From contig VXCM01000706.1 in the NCBI GenBank assembly GCA_014773175.1, positions 62,001-126,000 of the forward strand: DNA of 64,000 nucleotides. The letters run 5' to 3'. A program made the translations under genes and the position numbers. The notes beneath the pieces are model-generated. The model did no database searches. It saw only the letters and a list, made by a program, of their open reading frames with translations, and was not told where the DNA came from. This stretch comes from Lucifuga dentata. Taxonomy: Eukaryota; Chordata; Actinopteri; Ophidiiformes; Bythitidae. Below are positions 40,865-56,218 of the stretch, in pieces; within the stretch, counting starts at the first letter, position 1, and the number at the start of each line of letters is the position of its first letter.

Positions 40865-43835
40865 CTACACATGGAAAGAGACATTATCAGTGAGATCATA
40901 CAAAACTAAAATATACTATATTGTATTTAGGAAGCTGTTAATGACAATTCTATTAATAAGGAGAAAAGATGAAACAATCTATATGTATAGAAACATTTGG
41001 TTATATTTGGTTCAAAGATCTAAGACTTTAAAAATTAAACTTGGTGAACGTTACATCTGTCAAACAGTCCTGTGCCATTGATCTGAAGGACAGGATCACC
41101 CCAATGATGGTCATCCTCTTCAGCATGTTCTCTCCACCTAGAAGAAGATATGAAACAGATGTGGTGCTGCCAGGTGTTTCTATTACAGTAAGTACACTTG
41201 ATAAGACACTGAATCACCGACCTTTTCTTGTCCAGCTGTTCAGAGGCTACAACACTATGTTCAACTGCTTTTATTACAAAATTTAATTGCTCCCTGATTA
41301 CATTCATTAGCCATGTTTAATGGGGTGACTAGCTGGGGATACAAAGCATCAGTTTGTCACCAGAGATCTGTGAGAAAGTTTAAGTTGCAATGTGCTAGTC
41401 AATAAAAAACCATGAAAACTATTCAGTTTACTCTGTTTGCAGAGATTCATTTACAGTATTGTTTCCTCCTTTCCTTTTGTTTTTATTCTACTCCTCTCCT
41501 CAGTTTATTTCTGCTTTTCCTACCTCATACACTACTTGCTCAGTTCTCCTGTTCCCTTTTATCCATTCCCTGCATATCAACACCTCCTCTTTTACATCTC
41601 TGGGACTTCCTCTCTCCTACTTATCTGTTGCCACATTTCTCTTTCCACTTCTCACCTGACAGTCTCCTTTTAAGATTGGCCATCTCCTCGGGCTTATTAA
41701 AATTGTTCCGCATCTGGACTAGGATGTCCATATTTTCAATCACCAGTTTCTGACAGCAAAAAGAGAAGTGTTACCAGCGGAAAAAAAAAAAATCCTCAGG
41801 AGCTTCAGAGGTACAGTTAATCACTTCAGAGGTAGGGGTCAAAGTGGAAAAGATTACATATTAAGCAACATAAATGGGTCACTTTTAAAATATGAAGATC
41901 TATATTTTTAAAGCAGATATGTTTAGGTAAAGTTACCTGTAGAGAATCTTTAACAAAACAAAGGAACATTTTAAGCAAAAAGGCAGTGTGAAAGAAGACT
42001 CTTGTCAAAAGGAGCATTGTCAAAAGTACAATGCTCATAGTTGTTCATTACAGCTATATTACCATCCTTATGGGACCATATTTGTCAGACCTTTTGTATC
42101 TAATTGTAGTTTTAAATGTACAAATTTACAGAAAAGGCTACTAAATTGTACCCACATCTGAAGCAGTGTACAATAAGCAGTGTACTTCAAAAGGCAAAGT
42201 ATAGGAAGAGTATAAAGGAATAGTATAATTTCACTACATTTATCTTCATTTAGAATTTATGGCAATAAGAAATGTGGAAGAATTAACACTATGATAATAG
42301 ATTTTAGTCTTGAAATTTCAGGATCCCTACATAAACAGACAGTACCAGTAAATCACCAATTAATAGGCTCCTACACATGTTTGGGGGATAAATGTTATCA
42401 AACTGGGGCATCTGTAACATGAAAATATTTGTGACTGATTTATAGATTTCAAATGAACCCGATCCATCATACCTTCAACTCACTGACTTGAGAGGTGATG
42501 TGCCACATCAGGTTTTCACTCAGAAACTTCAGACCGTATGGACCAATGAGCTCAGCCAGAGCCTGGAGTTCTGTTCAGGAGATTATCACATATGAGAATA
42601 ATGACTGGTGAAAGATGAGACATCAACAGAGATTTGAATTTAAAGTCATTTCAATTCTGCATTATAGAAATGTTTACATAAATCAAAGAAAAAACTTTAA
42701 GGCTCATGGACACATTCAGTGTATTTGTTCCACAAATGCATCCAAACCCTAAATCTCTGCCTGAATGAAGTAAAAAGGAAATGATTCACACAGATCAAAT
42801 TTGATTTGTCAGTGCAGATTGTCTGAATCAATGAAAGAGACAACTGCAGCTATTAGATGTTTTGCATACTGTAGTTCCAGCTCATTAATGGCTAAAACTG
42901 GAGGTGGTGAGTTAATGCATGAGTGAGTGAGCCATTGAAAGGCAGGCACGACCAAAGCAGATACTTCACTACAGAGTAAATATAGACAATGATGATGACA
43001 TTCTGAGGGGGTGTCTATTGAAAGTGCAATGGTCTCCAAAGTACTGTGTGTGTGTATGTGGGCATGCATATGTATGCATCTCTGAGTTGGCATGTATGAC
43101 GTTCATGTATGCATGTGTGTGTCAGGTTCTGGCTCTGCAGAGTGAATTCAGCTTTTAAATACAATTATAATAAGGTCACTGTTCCCAAAAAATGGTGTGG
43201 ATGTAGGATGTGAGGCTTCGTGGAAGAGAAACAATCATGCTGGAGCAGTTATGAGGCAGCGACGGAAGAGTGGGGAAGATGATAAGCAATACTAAAGTTC
43301 ATATTAGCCAGGCAGTGTCACAGCCAGAGACAGAATAAAGTGCCTGACAGGCAGTGTGAAAATGCACACCACATGCTGCTACTATAACAAGCTCAACATC
43401 CTCTTCAGCAATAATGCTTCCTCTGCATGTGGTGTCACAGCAGTGAACAAAATCTGCAAGTTTTGTTTTTAAAAAGATTGAGTCAGCCCTTGGATCCTTG
43501 TGCTCATGTTCATTAAAATTACTACACAATAAAAAGTGCAAGATAACTTTAACATTGCATTTGTCTGCATAGGGTGAGGTGTTGGAGCGTGTGAAAGAAC
43601 CAAAAATGAAGGAAAAATTTTTACCAATTCCCTCTTTAACAGGTAACAAACAATCATGTAAACAGTTCTCGTAGAACAAAACTATTTTCAAAGTTGAAGC
43701 AAGGTATTTGACCGCAATTTCTCAGATTTACATGGTGCCTGCTGTCACATTACACCCACACTACTAAAATACTAAAATCCTTTATAAACACAGGTCTTAC
43801 CAAATAACATTGCAGTAATTAGCTGCAGTAACTAC

Positions 43836-43890
<55 letters not shown>

Positions 43891-43970
43891 CAGAGTGTAC
43901 AGCAAAGCCTCTCAAATCTCCAAAGGTAATATTTGTTGTTATGGCAACTAAACTCAGTGTCAATGATGAA

Positions 43971-44012
<42 letters not shown>

Positions 44013-45355
44013 GATATACAGGTTGTGCCCTCATTTGTGCAAAAACAGGTGGCATTTCTTGGCCACATTTGAAGAAACTTTTGAAGTGGGACATTCCTTG
44101 TTGATCTGTTATGTCATAATCAGTTTACAAATGTGGAATTCAGAAAACTCAACCTCAAAACTGAGATACGTCTTAAAACTGCTTATATCTGATTTGTTTT
44201 TGTAGGGTGAGGTGTTGGAGCAGGCTACATTATTGAGAGGTTTCAGGCCTATCACAGGACTGAGACGTAAAGACAGTCACACCTACAGGTAATTTACAGT
44301 GTCCAGTTCGCTCACGTTGCACATCTTTACACTGTGGGAGAAAACCTATGCACAAACATTAAAATACACCTGCTAAGAGGTTACAATGCAAACTGAGCCA
44401 GTGTAACCCTTTGCAAAAGACTGCAGATCATATTGGCATATCTGTTGCAAATTAAATTTAAAAAAAAACTTCAGAGCCAACCTGATATATCTGAGTATTC
44501 CTCTGCTCTGAAACTTGGCTCATTATCAGTAGTCTGGCTGATAAAGCAGTGCATTGTGGAACAGTGGACAACAAGAGCATTGCTGGCTTGACGTAAGAGA
44601 CCCTCCAGGTACCTGTAAAAAGAAAAAAACACTTCTTCAGGCATTGAAATGAGACAGAGAGAGGGGGAGAAAAGCAGGAAGCAAGCCAGAGAAAAAGAAA
44701 CAGATGATGTACATATGATATGTGGTTGTGTCTTTATATGTGTATTTACAGTTAATGTACTAAATTGTTATATAAATGCTATATGTGTGTATCATGGGTA
44801 TGCTATGTGAAAAAAGCCCAAAAGTCTAACTAAAATTAATACAAAATATATATATATATATATATCTCACAACAAATGCAGTTGTTGCACATGGTATTAA
44901 ATGTCTATATTACATATATAAAGGAAGCTATTTATATGTAATGGGCATTTTCATGTAGCATAGTCACACAGACCAGTTAGTGTACAGGGTTGTAATGGTC
45001 TGCCCTCCTCGTGAATCCAGTGGCTGGGTTTGCTGCAGTAGGATGTTCTTCACCAACCGGGTGACATCCACACTGATGTAGCTTGAGAGAGTGTGCAGGC
45101 TGGCTGTATAGGCCCTTATCCCTGCCAGGAGATCCGACGGACGGGTTATCTCTTGGGTGGTCTGGTTGTAATTGGCCATTTTCACGATGATCCTAGAGAA
45201 ACATGTTTGATCAACGTCACAAATGATTGGGCTGCAGTGGATTGGGTTTAGACGATGGGGCTCTGAGACAGGCTAAATGAGCCATAGTGGCATGGCACCA
45301 CACTCATTAGATCAGCACACACACTGCTCCAGGGCCTCGGCAATTTTTGTCTGAG

Positions 45356-45396
<41 letters not shown>

Positions 45397-48300
45397 CTCT
45401 CTCGCTCTCTCTCTGCCTTCCTCTCTCTGACTATATTTACAATTGTGAGGGACCACAGAGGGACCAATCACCATGAGTTTGGTCGTACTCAAAGGTACTA
45501 ATTTTAGGGTGACAAGGAAGATAATCATCAGCTAAGACATGGAGACTAAGCAGAGCATATACACAGAAACATTAGGTTGCCCCGGTACCAAGCCTTAATC
45601 TAAATAACAGTTAGCAATGAAATGACACAGAACAGGGGAGTGAAATGATGGATGCCTTTTTGGATTTTAAGTGGGTGCAGCACAGCCTGACACTAAGCAA
45701 TCACATAGTAAAGCAGATTTCAGTGTTGTGATGGAACCAATATTTCACAAGAGGTCTAAATGATTCAGGGAGAAGAGAAAATAATTTATAGTTGCAAACA
45801 TCTGAATGCGTGACAATGGAAACAATTTGTGTGTGACATTTCCCTGTGATCGATCAAATCCTGTTAGGGTGATTAGACTTTTCATGTTACGTAAACATCA
45901 TAATGAATTTCAAATGTGTGCATTCAGTTACTGAGAGTGTCAGCAGTGTAACAGTGAATAGAAGCATGTTTATACATGATGCCACATAACAGCTATCTTA
46001 ATAAACGGAGCATTTGCATCATTAATTACTTCTGACAGTGCTTTTCATTATTTTGTATCCCTCAGGACTCATTATGTCATCTATAGTTATTTTGCCACGT
46101 GTAATCCCTGCTGGGTTAAACATACTCTGAGAGGCGTGTCTCCAGATGAGAAAGGAGGAACTCTGTGGGAACAACAATGTGGTCAAAGATAATAAAGTCA
46201 CTGCAGAGGCTGTAGGAGGAGCACAGCTCAGTCAGGATCAGATGCATCTTGTCCACGCTGAGAAAAGAGAGAGAGGGAGAGAGAGAAGTGGTGGGATACC
46301 AGTCTTTAGTAACACAGAACAAATATTTTGACAGTGACTGTATTATGGATGTGCTTTTCTGGACAAGTAAGGTCATAAAGCTAGAGAGTGGTAACACATC
46401 TCCATACTAAGGCAGAAGAGACAAGAACCCAGAGACAGAATTACAACTCTTCATGATCAGACTTCATTGGGGGCTGTGTACTTGGAACTATATATTGAAT
46501 ATGACCAAAACAATGAAACCACAAACATAAAATGTTCTGACAGTAAAAGTGTTTCTCTAATACAATGAAGTTGTTTCTTATTATTATGGCTTGATTTTAG
46601 CCATGATTCATTGATTCAGTGCCTTTGGCTCTTTAATATGATCATGGTGGTGACAATAAAGTTCAAGGTCAGCTATAACTCATAGGCAAGTTAAACACCA
46701 CAGGTTGAAGAAAAACATTTAAAAATGTCAGTTGAGATGAGAATACATCTCATGACATGAATTAAGATAAACCAAACCCTAACTTTTGCAGAACCACAGT
46801 CTCTTGTGGCATTTGTTTTACTGCATTTTGGCACTTGACCAAGTGCTGCTACAGAAATCATATATTAACCACACCTACTTTTCCAAATACCTGCTAATTC
46901 AGTATAGGCATAGTGAAATTACTAAAGAAGGAACCAGTAATAAATCAGGGAAATATATATAGAAAAGCTGACTTGGTGACAACAGCCCGGTCTTTCCTCA
47001 GGCTTTCAGCCCCTGGTTTCTCTTTCTGGACTTCTCCTTTCTTAGCCGGCGGCTTCTTTTGCTTTCTGTGTCGAGCTGCACTGATGGTCTCAGCACAGTG
47101 CTTGGGCAGTAACTAAAATGGGTTATCAAGTGGAAAGAGATGGATGCAGAGAGTGAGAGCAGAGGGAGGTACAGGGCAAAAGATATAGAGAGGGAGAGAA
47201 GAACAAAAAACAATAAATATTTGAAATTGAGAAGACAAAGATGAATGATTTGCATTATAGGTGTTCAGTCAAAAAAGTAAACAATGTATTCATATTTTAC
47301 TCAAAGGATCAAAGAAACAACACCTCATAAATCGACTCCAGAATTTTAGACCTGTCTTCACCTCCAGCAAAGTGCATTCAGGCCAAACTGTGACTAGTGT
47401 GTATGATTTGGATATGAAGCTCAGCAGAATCAATCTCTTTGTTCGATAATTAGTTCTTTAAAACCTAAATTTACCTGTTCGTTCAGGTTGCGCTGCTCAG
47501 CACATATCTCCAAAACAACACTGCTGGTCTGCCTCGCTATCTGCTCCAGGAAGGTCACACACAGACGAAGACTCCTCTTCTCAACTGCCTCTGTCTAGAC
47601 ATTCCGACAAAGGCACATAAGAGTCTGCACGTATATCATATTATACACACACACACACACGCACAGAAGGAACAATTTCTGTTTTCTAGATTTATGCAGT
47701 ACACCATTAACTGATATTTGGAATCTCTATTTTAGTCTAACTAAATTGGCAAATGTTTAAAACAAGCAGGTATAATGACTTACAGAATATTTATATCTGT
47801 GTATAAACTTAAATAAGTATCCTGATTGTGGAAAATGCATTATGCTGTAGTTGTTATGATGGTGATGTGAATGTGTAAGGTCAAGGCACAAGCTGTGATT
47901 CAAATGTAAAACCATTGATTGAAAGAACTTCTAAAACCAGTAGCAGACAACTACAAAATCTAAGTTATGTTTTCTCAAGCTTTTAAACGCGACATGACCT
48001 AATCTGACCTGACCTGACCTAAAAGGTTTGGGACTTTAAGTTTCATGTAGGATGTGACCTGTATCTTCGCTGTGACCAATTGTCACAGTATGAATAACAG
48101 CTTAGTCAGCAGATGACTGAATACTGACCTCTTCTGGGCAGAGAGGGTGTCCACACTGGCTGAAGTGGCAACATGTGGCAGGGAAGGCCATCAGATAACG
48201 CTTCATGCTCAGCTCCTTGATGCTCTGACTAAACATCTTCTCAAACACTCGTGGATAGAAACTGGGAATTAGGAAGACAGAATGAACGATAAAGACTGAA

Positions 48301-51300
48301 GACAGAGAAGAGAAGAGAGGAGAAGAGAAAAGAAGAGAAAAGAAGAGAAGAGAAGAGAAGAGAAGAGAAGAGAAGAGAAGAGAAGAGAAGAGAAGAGAAG
48401 AGGAAAGGAAAGGAAAACTAACCAGAGTATGGACACCTCAGAGGTTTCATATAGCATTTCTTCCACACTGTCCACCATCCTGGTGTGAAACTGGATCATG
48501 TTCATCACCTTCGCCAGGTCAGGGTATTCTTTTAAAGGAAGTGGGGCCTTGTTCACGCTTGTGTAGGCCTAAAGGAGAAACAATGAAATTTTTAGTGGTA
48601 TCTGGCACATACTTGTGGCTGAACCTACACTGATAATTTTCTAATATGGTATATTTGATATTATACTGTACATCAAACCTGCAGTCTCAGCCAGTCCAGT
48701 CTAAGTGCTCTGAAATCAAATTCCTCTTTGTTTTCCACTGCAGGGTGAGAAACAATTTATCACCAATCAAATATTTTTAATGCAATGCAACGTAAAATGC
48801 AATTAATTGATATTGGTGTTCTTACCTTGTTTGACTGACAGTGCAGACAAGGTTGAGACAAAGGAACTCATCAGAACTGATTCCTCTTCCGGACAGACAT
48901 ACATGTTCTGCCAAGGAACAACAGAGTTCTAAACTTTTCGTTGTATTCTAGCTGATGTAGATAGGCTGGAGAATGAGGGACGTATAATAAAATCATTGCT
49001 AGCTTTCCATTATTTGCAAATACCTGCCTCTGAATTAATGGACTGGAGAAAGCACAGAAGTTATGTTGCATGAAGATTGTTACACACTATGATTTACAAA
49101 CTCATCATTATAAACATACACATTCACATATTGTCATTACCTGCATGGCGTCATTGAGAACCAAGGCATCAAACTGTGCCAGGTACTGAACGTGGTAGCG
49201 CTGTAATACTTGACTGTATTTTTTCATCAGACCTTTTAGCTTCTCCATATAGAACAGCAACTCTGCCATCTGACTGAGAAAAGCACAGAAAAAGCAAAGT
49301 GACACCAGACACACAATCATTGTTGAACAATTTAAGCCACTGTAAATTCTCTTCTGTACAGTTTCTAAAAGATTAGCTAATACACTATTCAACAAGACAG
49401 GCAGAGATGCAAAGAGTCTGTTGCGACTGGCTCCACTGCTGTTGCTAATCTTTTAGAAGTTGGATGCAAACTCAAAGGTAATGTTTGATTAACAGATAAA
49501 TACAGCAGCTGGCAGAAAGCTTACAAAATAGCTGCAGGGAAATTGAGGTCTGCTTTCTTACTACCTATGACCTACTTGTCAACACAGTCCTCTGGCGTCT
49601 TTGTCTTTGGCATATTTTCAGAGTGTCTGACAAGCCACAGAACCTCGTCACGGGAAAATGAGAGCGCCATGAAGACAAACAGGGCCTTGAGGCAAAGAAA
49701 AAAAGGGACTTAGTAAAGGAGTCTCAGCTAAGACTGGTTTATGTAATGATTACTATGAAATACAGGGTCATTTGAGGAAATCCCCCATCCCTCCCGGCTT
49801 CCAAATTTCACCCAGACTGTAAGATCAGTGCTGCATCAAAGGCTCCATTTCAATCATAGCCATGTGATCTGAATTTCATTTTAGACTTACAACTTGCAGT
49901 AATAAATTATTAAATTCTTCAAGCACTGCTATGCAAGTTATTGGATGTCTACCTTGGGTCCCAGAAGTCCAGGTTCATCCTCCAGAATATTAAATAACTC
50001 CTTCATTGCCCCTCTCAGAAACTGCCTCCTCTCTCTGTGCACAGCCCCACTTTTATAACAGAGAAAAGAGAAGTGGATACTTGGACCTGATGGCTTGTTT
50101 CAAAGTCCACACACATCATTGAATATTATGACACGAAATTAAGTAGCACAGTTTTCTGCCCACCTGTTGGCAATAGCATGCTCCCTGCATTCCTTGATAT
50201 CTGCAACTCTCTTGCTATATCTGATTAAAGGTTAGAGATTAAAGACAAAAAAAACATGAACAAACAGCATCATGTAACTGACAATAAAAAGCAGGTTTAT
50301 ATGAATTATAAACTTTGCAGCGTACACTCACTCATCATTATCTGTATAATGAAATTATTAAAAAATATATATTTTTTTAAATGTACAGTACCTCACATTT
50401 CCCAAACCCACAGACATATTACCTCTGCGCTATTTATGAAAATTGTTTCAGAAAGTCAGTTATTGTTTTTGCTCTGTTTTTATTTTATCTTTATTTCTTT
50501 TCTAAGTTCATTCTTTCTTTCCAATTGTAAGGGCCCTGAGCTTCCAACCTGAACTCTTACTAATTAGTTTGTTTGTTGCTTGTAGTTTTGGAAATGTTAT
50601 ATAATCATATGTATTTTTTTATTTAAGATACTAGCTTCAGCAAGAAAGAAAACTCATATCTTAACTTATGTATTTTTAAAATTACCTTGACCTACGGTAA
50701 TTTTCTCCTGCTGTAGCCTCATTCCAGCTCATTACATTCAGAATTAATGAGCAATCACAGAAGCTGGATGAGGAGCCCTCCCCAGCTCAGGACTAATTTC
50801 AATGAGAAGAGAATGATGTATTTGTCCTTAAATCAATTCTCCTTTGTTATTTATACATTTCTAACGAAAATGTCATGATCCGAAAATTACCTGCCCATTC
50901 TTTTGCTCAGTAATTTAATTTCATCTCCTAGTAGGCATCGACTGAAACTCTCACATTGCACAGTGTGCAGTGAATATAATGTAGCAGTACAGCTTACACA
51001 CCCTTTGATGCTATCAAAGAGGTCCTCAGAGACCTTGTGTATGATGAGCAATTCATCTCTGGTGAGGGTGAGGTAGAGGCCACTCCGCAGAGCCATCTTC
51101 CACAAATCCTGGGAGGCCTGGTTAGTATTCAGGCTGCTGTGGCACAACATGAAGCCAACTAAAGGAGGACAAAAGCAGTAACTGTACAATCTACTGTGCT
51201 GAAGAACTGGTGTCTTACTGCTGTCTTGTTTAATGAGGTGATAATTATGTTAAAGACTTGTCTGATCTTATCATCAGACAGACAGAAAACGAAATATACA

Positions 51301-54300
51301 TCAAAACTGTATATGAGATGCGATTGTAGTGATAGCATGAAAAAACTCTGTTTTTTTAATTAAAAAAAATAACTGGATGAGAGTGTATTTGTATCTTTAA
51401 ATATCCAAAATAAAACCTCATTCTTTGCAGATGATACACTGTCATGTCAATGCAGACCATTTGTGAAGTGGCATTGACCCTATACAGTAATGCTATATTT
51501 TATATGGTTGACTACGGCTTCCTCACATACATGTCAGAGGTTAGCGTCTATGTGTTTCCCTGTATTTACCTTCGGGCTGCAGAAACACACATTAAAAAAT
51601 GTTGCAAGTACTGATGTTTAATTTACTCGGAGGATGCTAATAATATCTTTTGATGAAGTGCACTGATTTAAAGAGAAGCGATACTCACTTATGATCCACC
51701 GCTCCATCACATCCATAGGCAGGTATTCACAAGCCATCTGTGGAAAACATCAGTCTTTTTAATGTGCAGATCAAAGCATAATAGTAAAAGTCACACATAA
51801 GCTTCTTTTGCAAGTTTTGACATGTTTTTTTCCTGCACTGCTGCTACACTATTATCCTACCCTCATAGAAAATGCTTGGTAAATTGAGGTTTAGGGAATT
51901 TTTCAGTGACTGTGAATTTATACAGGACTATGTAATACACACTGTTTTTTTTTTTGTTTTTTTTTTCACTTTCTCAAAACATTGATTATTATCCTAAATA
52001 ATAACAATTCAGCACGCAGGCACTAAGGCAATGGACCAGACAGAGAGGAGTGACAGGAAGGGAATAAAAATTCAGTAAGTAGCTGAGAGGTATAGAAAAG
52101 GTAAAGCCATTCAATTAATAAATTACTGTACTATAATAGTAGTAGAGGGGAAATGAGGCACAGAGTAGCTAATGTCAAGCGCATTATTGTACTTGACCTG
52201 AAAAACTATTCATATACTGTTATCGCATTAGTACAAACTGTACCTCAGTTTTGTGCCTGTATTCATTTTGAGGTGTTGCTGTCCAATGAAAACATTGTAT
52301 CTCCAAATTTGGTGAGTTTTTTTTTCACAAAAAGATGAAGGATTACATGCTACTTTATGGGATGAGAACATTCTTCAACCCCTTGGCCTTGAACCTATTG
52401 AAACATACTTACTATACATACAACATACTATATTATCTTGAAAAGGCAACAACACAAATCTTAAAACCACATTACTTTCTTTATTAGTTTATAAAATCCT
52501 GTCATTTTGCTCATTTACAGGACAGCAAACATGGCCTAGACATCGTTCCTCTCTCCCTCTGACAAACAGGAGATTAGAGGTGATGGGAGTGCAGGCTCAC
52601 AGTGTCACAGCAGGTCGGGTCCAGCATGGCAGCAGGAGCGCTGAGCAGGCTGAGGAGCTGTGCACTCCGCCACTGCTCTGCTGGCAGGTTCCTGCGTGGG
52701 TAGATCATCTTCAATGACAGCAATGCCGCTGTCACTGACTGAAAGACAGAGAAGAACAATAATGAAAGTTGGAAAAAGGCAGTCAGACACAGAGAAAGGC
52801 AAAATGACGGAGATGCACTGTCAGTCCCACTTCAAACCTGGGATACAAAAGATTTTACATTTACATTTGTTTGTTTGGCAGGTGCTTTTATCAAACACGA
52901 CTTATGAGTGAGTGTTTGACATGAACAGCAAGCTGATAAATATTAAGATTAAGTGTGACAAAGTACAGTTCTACCTCATATGAACGCCAGATGACTGTAT
53001 CAGGAAGGAGGAAACTATAGCAAAAACAAAGTTTGGGGTGGATTTTTAAAGCTGTTCTATCTTGTTCATCTAGGATGCTGCATTTATCATTTTTAGCCAG
53101 AGAGTGTGAGCATACCATTTCCTATGTATCCATCCAATAGTCACATCAACATAAACATTCTTTTATAGTTGTGCTTCTCTCTGCCTGATGAATTTTATGC
53201 CAATATTTTCTGTCTGTGTGGTTATGTTTTGCTATCCACCAACTCTTGAGTAAATATCTGAAGCTTAATATATGCTTGACTTTATTAGACACCAGTTTGC
53301 TTTTATTTTAAGGTTTAAAGTTTGCTTTTCATTTGGTCACTAGTTTGCTTTTATTTTAAGGTATTTTGTAGAAAGTAGTACACTGGATACATAGCTAGAA
53401 ACCAGAAATGGGGCTGGTGAGAACAGTTGAACGGTATGCAATGTACTAAAACTAAAACAATGAGCTAAATGAAGCTGAAAGTTCTTAAGAGCTGCAGAGT
53501 TGGGTGGTAACTTTCTGTGGCTTTGACACTATGAGCCAATCTTTCACATTACACAGAGTCATTTGATTAATGTACAAATTGATAAATACAGATATGATTT
53601 TTGTCCAAAGATGACATAACATTTAGGCATTCACATCCATCCTCCATGCTCCCAGTTGTACTTACCCTTGTGTGAGGTCCAAATTCCTCAGTGAGTTTTT
53701 TCCAAGGATGCTCATATTCCACAAACATCTGGCTGAGTCGTGGGTAGGAGGGATCACTGCAGGATTCAGTACAGCATGCAATTAATAAATGAAAGAAGAA
53801 AATAAAGAAGTGGAACTACTGGTATATTACAGTTTAAAAAAACAAAATTAAATCTAATAAATCATCTAGATGATTTTAGTACTAATTAATGATTAGCAAT
53901 CACATAACTGTAAACAATACACCTTCCTTTATCTGAATAAAGGAAGGTGTAACCAACAGTCTCAGCTGAGACTGTTGGTTTGACCATTATGCACGTAAAA
54001 GTAATGAGACATTTAAATTCATGGATCTGCTGTTGTGTTCCCTGCACATATTTCAAATTGAGATAAGCATTCTGCCATTTTGCAATGTATAAATAAACAT
54101 TATGCAAATTGGTGGACTCAAAATATCAGAATTCCACTTGGCATTTAGCAAAGGTTAGTGTGGGATATTACAGTAATGTCTGTGGCAACTAAAGTCTAAT
54201 TAAGTATAAGGAACAGCTATGTGTAATTAGGATAAATATTTATAACCATATTGAAAGATGCGGAAATTGATAATGGCATTGTTTAAAATAGATAAAGTTG

Positions 54301-56173
54301 TTGTCATAGTTGGAAGCTGTCATAGCTTGGTCAACATTATGACAAATTAGAAATGTATTGATCTAGCTGTAATTCTGGTAAGCATTTTTCTTTTATTCAG
54401 ATATTGTGATTTCCCTACTGTAAGACTAGATTTATTTTTTTGTGAATCTGAGTTTGTTTTATTTTTCTTTGAATTTATATACAAAAGGAATATATGTTAT
54501 TTTAATGTTTGTGTTACATTTATGAAGGAACTAGGTATTTGCCCATGAAGACGGTTGTTTGAGAGTGATGGGTTGGCGGAGTGATTTTTGAGAGAGAGGA
54601 GAGGGAGAGAGTAACGGGGGAAGCGGAACGGAAGGTGTGAGGTAGAAGTGACGGGCTGAGAAAAATAATAAAAAAATAACTAAAACAGGAGAAATCGTCC
54701 CTGTGCTGTACTTGACACACAACCCAAAGAGTAAGTGACTGAGAGGAATATCTCGGTATTACACTACAATATCTATTAAGCAGTGTTGTGTTTTCCCACC
54801 TGCTGCCATTGGTCATCTCATGGGCACAGTTGTACATGCCCACCAGTGTTTTCTTATCATCGATGCGGGAGAGCGTTATAATAACTGAGGCATAGGTGGT
54901 AATCAGATCCAAGTAACTCTTGGTGAAGTCAAAGTTGATGGCCTGAAATCAACAATTAAGAAAATAGAAGTATGACCAAAGTACATTTGATCAGGCTTCT
55001 TAAAGCTTTTTAACCCATTCTGAGTCACCTCAGTCTCAAACAGCAGCCAGACTCACTAAAACATACTGTAGCTGCTAACACACAGATACCTGCAAAAACA
55101 CACTATGGACTCGATCACTGCTGCTGTTTAGAAAAACACATCAAAACAAAAAGATTGTGCTAAACATGGAATGTTAGCTGCAGAAGCAGGGAAAATCCAT
55201 TTTTCAAATCCAAATTTGCATCGCCTCAAGTATTGCACCAACTGCCAAGGTACATTTACCATTGTACGTCAGTTTGAAATGGAAATTAACAGGGTTTGTT
55301 TTCTTTAAAGGTGTGAAAGATGGATGTGAAATGTGTTACACCCACAATAATGACAATTCCTCAGAATTAAGTCAAAATATTTTACACCATTTATTGCATA
55401 AAATGGATATGCAGTTGATAGAAAAGGTACTAAATAAATCCAAGCTATGTTGGGAAGCACATTAAATTGTGTAAAATGTGTAGATCAAATCAAAGGAGAC
55501 ACATATCTGTGAGATATGGAATACACATAATGCACAAGGCAAGAAATGCCATTGACAGTATGATATGAAAAAACAAACAGAAGGAGGCTCAGATGATGGA
55601 AAAACAGCTCACCAGAACAACAGCATGTAGCATTCGAGTGTGTAGGAGTAAAAGCATAACTAATGAGGAGAAAGTGTGTGTGAGGTTGTCAGATTTAATT
55701 ACAGATGGTGTGTGTGCAGAACTGATACTTACAATATCAAAAAAGCATTGGCAGGCATCGATGGTATTCAGCAACTCATAGACATGGTCCTGAATGAAGA
55801 GAGATGGATCAGATTAAAAAGCAGGCAAGACATGCAGAACAACAAAACACATTTAAATAATGTTTGACCCTGGAATGTGAATTCTTAACACCATTACCAT
55901 TTTTATAGATTCCTGCAGCAAAAGTCATTAAACATTGCCATATAATAACAAGTTGATTAATTACAACCTGCAAATTCCACTGAACCATCACAGAAATACA
56001 GTATGTCAAAGCCAGTGGAGTTGTAACAAGTAGTATCAAACAACACTGAACTGTCTATGATCTTTGGAATAAAATATTATTTTCATATAGCAGAATAAAC
56101 CACTCTATATGTAAATTTGATCTGGCAACAGGAAATATCTAAAATAATGGGTATGCTGAAGGAAAAAGAGAGA

Positions 56174-56218
<45 letters not shown>

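Noticed and set aside
52574..52600. Read-through of NCKAP1L exon 7 to an in-frame stop, suggesting a truncated protein
   Set aside because: A gtgagc donor after GACACT and the matching MACEYL exon at 51737 restore the known HEM1 sequence.
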